64,000 nucleotides of DNA. Source: Bacteroidota bacterium (GTDB taxonomy: Bacteria > Bacteroidota > Bacteroidia > Bacteroidales > JAAUTT01). The notes beneath the pieces are model-generated. The model did no database searches. It saw only the letters and a program-made list of their open reading frames with translations, and was not told the origin of the DNA. Positions 59,303-64,000 of the stretch are shown piece by piece. Position 1 is the stretch's first letter, and the number at the start of each line of letters is the position of its first letter. The translations under genes and the position numbers were made by a program. The stretch spans positions 1 through 64,000 of the forward strand of contig JAEYWD010000021.1 in assembly GCA_023429135.1 (NCBI GenBank), in the 5' to 3' direction.

Positions 59303-62300
59303 TCCTTTTACGCATAAAAGGAACAAATCAAACTACTTACTAATTATGAAACTATCGATTGTATTTTTATTGGTCGGCATTTTGCAAGCTTCAGCAAGCT
59401 TATATTCACAAAATGCTAAGTTAAATCTGTCGCTTAGTGATAGAACCATTAAGGATGTATTCCGCGAAATTGAAAAGCAAAGCAAATTCCATTTTTTGTA
59501 TAACGACGATTTTATCGATCTGGATCGCGTTGTTTCCGTGAATATGAACGGGAGCCGTGTGGAAGATGTGTTAAAAGCTTTGTTTGAAAAAGCAAATGTA
59601 ACTTTTAAGGTGTTGGATAACAACCTGATTGTTATTACACCCAGCGAAATGGAAGTTTTTCAGCAAATCAGAGTTTCGGGAACAGTTACCGACTCAGAAA
59701 CGGGTGAGCCACTTCCCGGAGTAAATATTGTGGTTGAAGGTACAACCATTGGTGTTGTTACCGACTTTGATGGTAAGTATAATATAGAAGTGCCAAGCGC
59801 GGATAAAACGCTTGTTTTCTCGTATGTAGGTTACACTGCGCAAAAAGTATCCATGGCAGGTAAAACAGTAGTTGATGTTGCCTTGGTTCCCGATGTTAAA
59901 GCTCTGGAAGAAGTTGTGGTTGTGGGTTATGGCGTTCAGCGCCGTGCCGACGTAACCGGGGCTGCAGCCCGCCTTACCGAGGCTAACATGAATAAAGCAG
60001 TTGCAACCTCACCCGTTGAAATGATGCAAGGCCGTGTTACCGGCGTTAATATTTCACAGAATAACGGTGAACCCGGTGGTGGTATGTCAGTTCGTATTCG
60101 TGGTTCGCACTCCATCCGCGCAGGTCAGGATCCTCTGTATGTTGTCGATGGAGTTCCTCTCGATAATGCCGACTTAACCCCAGCCGGAGGTTCGGCTTCG
60201 GGTATCAGCGGTTCGGCAAATAAAAATCCTATCAGTTTCTTAAATCCCGACGATATTGAATCGATCGACGTATTGAAGGATGCTTCCTCTACAGCCATTT
60301 ATGGCGCCCGCGGAGCAAATGGTGTAGTGCTCATCACCACCAAAAAAGGAAAGCAAGGAGATGGAACCCTTACTTATGACGGTTATACCGGTGTTTCGAC
60401 CCTTCGCGAAAAATTACCTGTTCTTTCGGCAGCCGAATTCAGGGCTTACCGTAAACCCGACGGCACTGCCCTCGAAGACAAAGGAGCAAGTGTAAACTGG
60501 CAGGATGAAGTTTTCCGTAATGCCATGATTCAAAGTCATACCATTACTTACGGCGGTGGAACAGAAAAACACACTTACCGTGCATCGTTAGGTTACCAGA
60601 ATCAGGAAGGGATTGTAAGAACTACCGGAATGGAGAAACTGAATGGGAAAATAATGGTTACACAAAAGGCTTTTAAAAACAAACTTTTGTTAACCGGTAA
60701 CCTTATTGCTTCTCATATGAAAGACAGAAGAGCTCCCATTGGTGAAACGGGTGGATATGAAGGTGATGTTATTTTGACCGCCCTCAAACTCAATCCCACA
60801 TACCCGATTTATAACCCCGATGGTAGTTATTTTCAATATTCCACAACCCAGCGTAACCCGTTGGCAATGTTAAATCTTACAAACGATGTTACTTTAACTG
60901 ACCATATCATATCCAATATTTCGGGCGAATTCGAAATTCTGAAAGGCTTGAAGTATAAAATGAATGTTGGCTTTGACAGAGTAGTTGCAGAGAGAAGAGT
61001 AAACCAAGATAACGACTTGAGTTATCTGCCAAATCATGGTGAAGCTAATATTAATTCAATAACAGCAAATAACAGGTTGATTGAAAACTTTGTAACCTAC
61101 ACCACTAATTTAGGCGAAAATCACAATCTTACAATTTTGGGCGGACACGCTTACCAGTACTTTATGGTTACCGGAAGTGAGTTAAATGTAAATGGATTTA
61201 CTGTCGAGGACATTCTTTATACCAATAATCTTCGTTATGGTAACTTCTCAACAGCAAATACAAACTCAAATGCGTCGGAAAATGAGCTTCAATCGTTTTT
61301 TGGTCGTATCAATTACAGTTTCAGAGATAAATATCTTTTCACTTTTACAGGCCGTGCTGATGGCTCCTCAAGATTTGGTACCGAGAATAAATATGGATTC
61401 TTCCCGTCGGGTGCTTTTGCCTGGAGATTATCGGAAGAAGATTTCCTCAGAGATAACAATGTGCTTAACAATCTGAAGTTAAGAATTGGCTGGGGTAAAA
61501 CGGGTAACCAGGAAATTCCCAATACTATATCATTGCTGGCGGTTGGTACCAATGCTTCAGCAAACGGATTTTTTAATGGTGCTCTCAGTCCGGGTATTAC
61601 GTTTATCAGAACTCCAAACCCCAATATTCGCTGGGAAACTACAACTCAAACAGATATAGGTCTCGATTTCGGATTTTTCGACGACAGATTAAACGGTACT
61701 ATCGACTATTTCCATAAATCGACTACAGATGTGCTTCTTGAGATAACAGCCTCTCTGGCTCCTACCACCACTCAATGGCAAAATGTGGAAGATCTCCGGA
61801 TTGTAAATAATGGTATTGAAGTTGGTTTGAACGGCGTTCTTGTTAAGTCAAATAAATTCACCTGGGATGCAGGTTTGAACTTCTCCTTTATTAAGAATGA
61901 AGTTCAGGATTTACCTGTTACCTTAATCGAGACAGGTAATGCCTCCGGTCAGGGATTAACTGGTACAAGGGTTCAGATTATTACCAATAACCAACCTATT
62001 GGCACCTTCTATGGCCGTGTTTTCCAGGGATTCGATGCAAACGGTTTGAGTATTTATAAGAAAGATACCAACGGACAGGAAGCTTTGGAATATCTGGGAT
62101 CTGCTCTTCCCGATTATACTTATAGCTTCACAACTAAATTCCAGTATGGTTCGTTCGACCTTTCGATGTTCATGTACGGAATGCAGGGGAATAAGGTTTA
62201 TAATAATGCAGCTAATGCTCTCTTTGTAAAAGGTTCTCTTAACAGTGGTGCAAATGTTACTGAGGCAGTTCGCAGTTCAAAAGAGTCCGTTGCAAATTCA

Positions 62301-62576
62301 AATGCTTTCTCTTCCAGATTTATTGAAGACGGATCGTTTACCCGGTTATCAAATATAACATTGGGGTATACCCTTCGCACTAAAGCAATTCCCTGGCTGG
62401 ATATGGCTCGTTTTTATGTTACCGGAAATAATCTCCTTTTATTTACCGATTATTCGGGCTACGATCCTGAAGTAAATACCGATGCAAACGAAAACGGCGT
62501 TCCTTCTCTTGGTATTAACTATACCAATTACCCACGGGCGCGTACTTTCACCTTCGGTGTCAGCTTACAGTTTTAA
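59280..62576 (+). CDS. SusC/RagA TonB-linked outer-membrane transporter with STN domain
   Basis: A 1098-residue TonB-dependent transporter. It has a 22-residue charged leader before the signal segment (MKLSIVFLLVGILQASAS), an STN domain (about 50-120: LNLSLSDRTIKDVFREIEKQ), a carboxypeptidase-regulatory-like domain (VSGTVTDSETGEPLPGVNIV), the plug with EEVVVVGYGVQRRADVTGAA and DVLKDASSTAIYGARGANGV, and a barrel ending ARTFTFGVSLQF. It pairs with the SusD gene 22 bases downstream. STN presence fits sigma/FecR control. The ligand is unknown. Confidence 0.95.
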   Translation: MKKKEIPNPFTHKRNKSNYLLIMKLSIVFLLVGILQASASLYSQNAKLNLSLSDRTIKDVFREIEKQSKFHFLYNDDFIDLDRVVSVNMNGSRVEDVLKALFEKANVTFKVLDNNLIVITPSEMEVFQQIRVSGTVTDSETGEPLPGVNIVVEGTTIGVVTDFDGKYNIEVPSADKTLVFSYVGYTAQKVSMAGKTVVDVALVPDVKALEEVVVVGYGVQRRADVTGAAARLTEANMNKAVATSPVEMMQGRVTGVNISQNNGEPGGGMSVRIRGSHSIRAGQDPLYVVDGVPLDNADLTPAGGSASGISGSANKNPISFLNPDDIESIDVLKDASSTAIYGARGANGVVLITTKKGKQGDGTLTYDGYTGVSTLREKLPVLSAAEFRAYRKPDGTALEDKGASVNWQDEVFRNAMIQSHTITYGGGTEKHTYRASLGYQNQEGIVRTTGMEKLNGKIMVTQKAFKNKLLLTGNLIASHMKDRRAPIGETGGYEGDVILTALKLNPTYPIYNPDGSYFQYSTTQRNPLAMLNLTNDVTLTDHIISNISGEFEILKGLKYKMNVGFDRVVAERRVNQDNDLSYLPNHGEANINSITANNRLIENFVTYTTNLGENHNLTILGGHAYQYFMVTGSELNVNGFTVEDILYTNNLRYGNFSTANTNSNASENELQSFFGRINYSFRDKYLFTFTGRADGSSRFGTENKYGFFPSGAFAWRLSEEDFLRDNNVLNNLKLRIGWGKTGNQEIPNTISLLAVGTNASANGFFNGALSPGITFIRTPNPNIRWETTTQTDIGLDFGFFDDRLNGTIDYFHKSTTDVLLEITASLAPTTTQWQNVEDLRIVNNGIEVGLNGVLVKSNKFTWDAGLNFSFIKNEVQDLPVTLIETGNASGQGLTGTRVQIITNNQPIGTFYGRVFQGFDANGLSIYKKDTNGQEALEYLGSALPDYTYSFTTKFQYGSFDLSMFMYGMQGNKVYNNAANALFVKGSLNSGANVTEAVRSSKESVANSNAFSSRFIEDGSFTRLSNITLGYTLRTKAIPWLDMARFYVTGNNLLLFTDYSGYDPEVNTDANENGVPSLGINYTNYPRARTFTFGVSLQF

Positions 62577-62598
62577 TAACCTTTAAAAATCAAAGCTT

Positions 62599-64000
62599 AT
62601 GAAATTTGCAAAATATATCATCATAGCCATTTTTGTTTTTAGTGTTCCAATGGCATGCACTGATCTGGAAGAAAATGTACTGGATCAGCAATTGGGCGCC
62701 GACCTGATTAATAATCCCAACAACGTTCAGTCGTTGATAAATCCTCCATATGCGAGTCTTCGCCGTACCATTGAGTGGTACGACTATTGGGCCTTACAGC
62801 AGATCTCATCGGACGAAACTGCATTTCCTACCCGTGGTTCCGACTGGTACGACAATGGCGCCTGGCAGCAGCTTCATTTACATACATGGACTCCCGATCA
62901 TATTCGTCTTAAAAATGTTTGGGATGCACTAAGTCAGGGAATTTCCAGGGCCAATACTGCCATGCATTACATCGGACAGTTTACTCAAACTCCCACAACT
63001 GAGCAGTATATTAATGAAGCTCGCTTTTTAAGGGCTTATTATATGTATCTGATGGTCGATCTTTTTGGTCAGGTTCCCTACCGGGAGGCCAACGATGTTG
63101 ATTTCTCCAAAACCCCTGAGGTGAAGGATCGCAAAGCGGCAACCGATTTTATTATTTCAGAAATTAATGCTGTATTGCCTAAATTGAAAACACGTGCCGA
63201 AGTTACTTCCGAAAGAGTAAATCAAGGAACAGCCAATGCATTACTTGCCAAAATTTATCTGAATTATCAGGTTTATGGTGGTGAACCTAAATGGGCACAG
63301 GCAATTGAGTTTGCCGACAAAGTGCTCAACTCACCCGACTATTCCATTACAACCGATTATTGGTCGATGTTCCAGTACACTGTTCGTGATCATCCTGAAT
63401 TTATTCTTTCGGTTCCCATGAGCGACGATGTAGATATGGGTAGCGGCAGCGTATGGATTAACTTCACACTGCATTACAATCAGATTTTTGGAACGTATAC
63501 TAGCTTCTGGAATGGCGGTGTAACCACCTCTACTTTTGTTGACAGATTTGATAAGGTAAACGATGCCCGTTTCCGCGACGATCGTATTAAATCTCAAACT
63601 GGATTTAATCAGGGTTTCCTTGTTGGTCAGCAGTATGCACCTGATGGAACTGCGATTAATACGCGTGGCGGAGCGCCTCTTATTTTCACTCCCGATTTTA
63701 GTTTAACCAATTCGACAGAAGAGAAAGGTATTCGCGTGGTGAAGTTTGCGCCAAATCCTCAAACACAACGACAATTTTCGTCTGCAAACGATTTTCCTGT
63801 GCTTCGTCTTTCCGATATTTTGCTGGTTCGTGCTGAAGCTAAATTGCGTAACGGTGATGCTCCAGGTGCTTTGCTGGATGTTAACATGCTGAGAAGTAAG
63901 AGAAGTGCCGCCGGTAAAACTTTACCTGCATTAACCTCTGTTACACTCGAAAGTATTTTGAACGAAAGAGGTTTCGAACTATACTGGGAAGGTCATCGCC
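62599..64000 (+). CDS. RagB/SusD family lipoprotein, cut by window end
   Basis: The frame from ATG 62599 is open to the last base (467 codons), so the gene continues beyond the window. It starts with a lipoprotein signal (MKFAKYIIIAIFVFSVPMAC, lipid Cys at residue 20). SusD-like motifs are INEARFLRAYYMYLMVDLFG, GTANALLAKIYLNYQVYGG, PVLRLSDILLVRAEAKLRNG and the start of the C-terminal LNERGFELYWEGHR motif. It forms the ligand-binding lid for the SusC protein just upstream. Confidence 0.93.
   Translation, partial: MKFAKYIIIAIFVFSVPMACTDLEENVLDQQLGADLINNPNNVQSLINPPYASLRRTIEWYDYWALQQISSDETAFPTRGSDWYDNGAWQQLHLHTWTPDHIRLKNVWDALSQGISRANTAMHYIGQFTQTPTTEQYINEARFLRAYYMYLMVDLFGQVPYREANDVDFSKTPEVKDRKAATDFIISEINAVLPKLKTRAEVTSERVNQGTANALLAKIYLNYQVYGGEPKWAQAIEFADKVLNSPDYSITTDYWSMFQYTVRDHPEFILSVPMSDDVDMGSGSVWINFTLHYNQIFGTYTSFWNGGVTTSTFVDRFDKVNDARFRDDRIKSQTGFNQGFLVGQQYAPDGTAINTRGGAPLIFTPDFSLTNSTEEKGIRVVKFAPNPQTQRQFSSANDFPVLRLSDILLVRAEAKLRNGDAPGALLDVNMLRSKRSAAGKTLPALTSVTLESILNERGFELYWEGHR

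Overview
The window comes from a member of the Bacteroidota, most likely a Bacteroidales/Marinilabiliales-type bacterium. The evidence is the type IX secretion protein SprA in the ruvA-sprA-gcvH order, two SusC/SusD outer-membrane loci controlled by ECF sigma factors and FecR anti-sigma factors, promoters of the TTTG-N19-TAnnTTTG type, and lipoproteins with Bacteroidota lipoboxes. The species cannot be named from the sequence alone. No rRNA, tRNA, CRISPR array or insertion sequence was found.

Layout. 1-2013: end of a DUF2867 protein, then a LytS/LytTR two-component pair. 2010-3062 (minus): thiL. 3190-8529: suf Fe-S cluster operon (sufB, a broken four-helix-bundle gene, sufC, sufD, sufS), preceded by a promoter element and a 9-bp-arm palindrome. 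8539-9083: a dispersed repeat copy, a hairpin, an orphan DUF433 gene without a normal start codon, and a promoter followed by an intrinsic terminator just before rimP. 9084-14223: rimP-nusA-infB. 14247-23758: second copy of the dispersed repeat, a methyltransferase, gcvH, the giant sprA, and ruvA. 23909-24445: a lipoprotein. 24492-32848 (minus): ECF sigma, two tandem FecR, SusC, SusD. 32882-36882 (minus): pdxA, an M17 aminopeptidase, an MltD-like transglycosylase, tatA. 37027-45361 (plus): a second sigma/FecR pair leading a seven-gene run with an STN/carboxypeptidase-regulatory protein that has no TonB barrel, a GldM-C-like secreted protein, DUF6057, a heme-c/PD40 lipoprotein and a RidA/chorismatase-like protein. 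45396-50809: mixed housekeeping genes (histidine kinase, ribE, FMN split-barrel protein, radical SAM, lipoprotein, alanine dehydrogenase, tsaE). 50950-53898: a catabolic trio (VOC, TIM barrel, DUF1593). 54065-64000: DUF551-like gene, third ECF sigma, a 16-unit 21-bp tandem repeat array, a GlxA/AraC regulator, gap, then FecR, SusC and a truncated SusD.

How it works together. The two SusCD loci probably import specific glycans or other ligands through TonB-dependent transporters, with sigma/FecR cell-surface signalling. In both loci the fecR-susC gap has the same unannotated design on the opposite strand: a good housekeeping promoter overlapping the susC start codon and, about 100 nt on, a hairpin followed by a T-tract in the antisense direction. 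This predicts a pair of cis-antisense small RNAs of the DonS kind covering the susC leader, and is the strongest hunt result. Other highlights are the terminator in the rimP-nusA-infB leader, the 21-bp repeat array that lies where a sigma gene has been separated from its likely FecR-SusCD partners, and the barrel-less sigma/FecR/STN/GldM-like locus.
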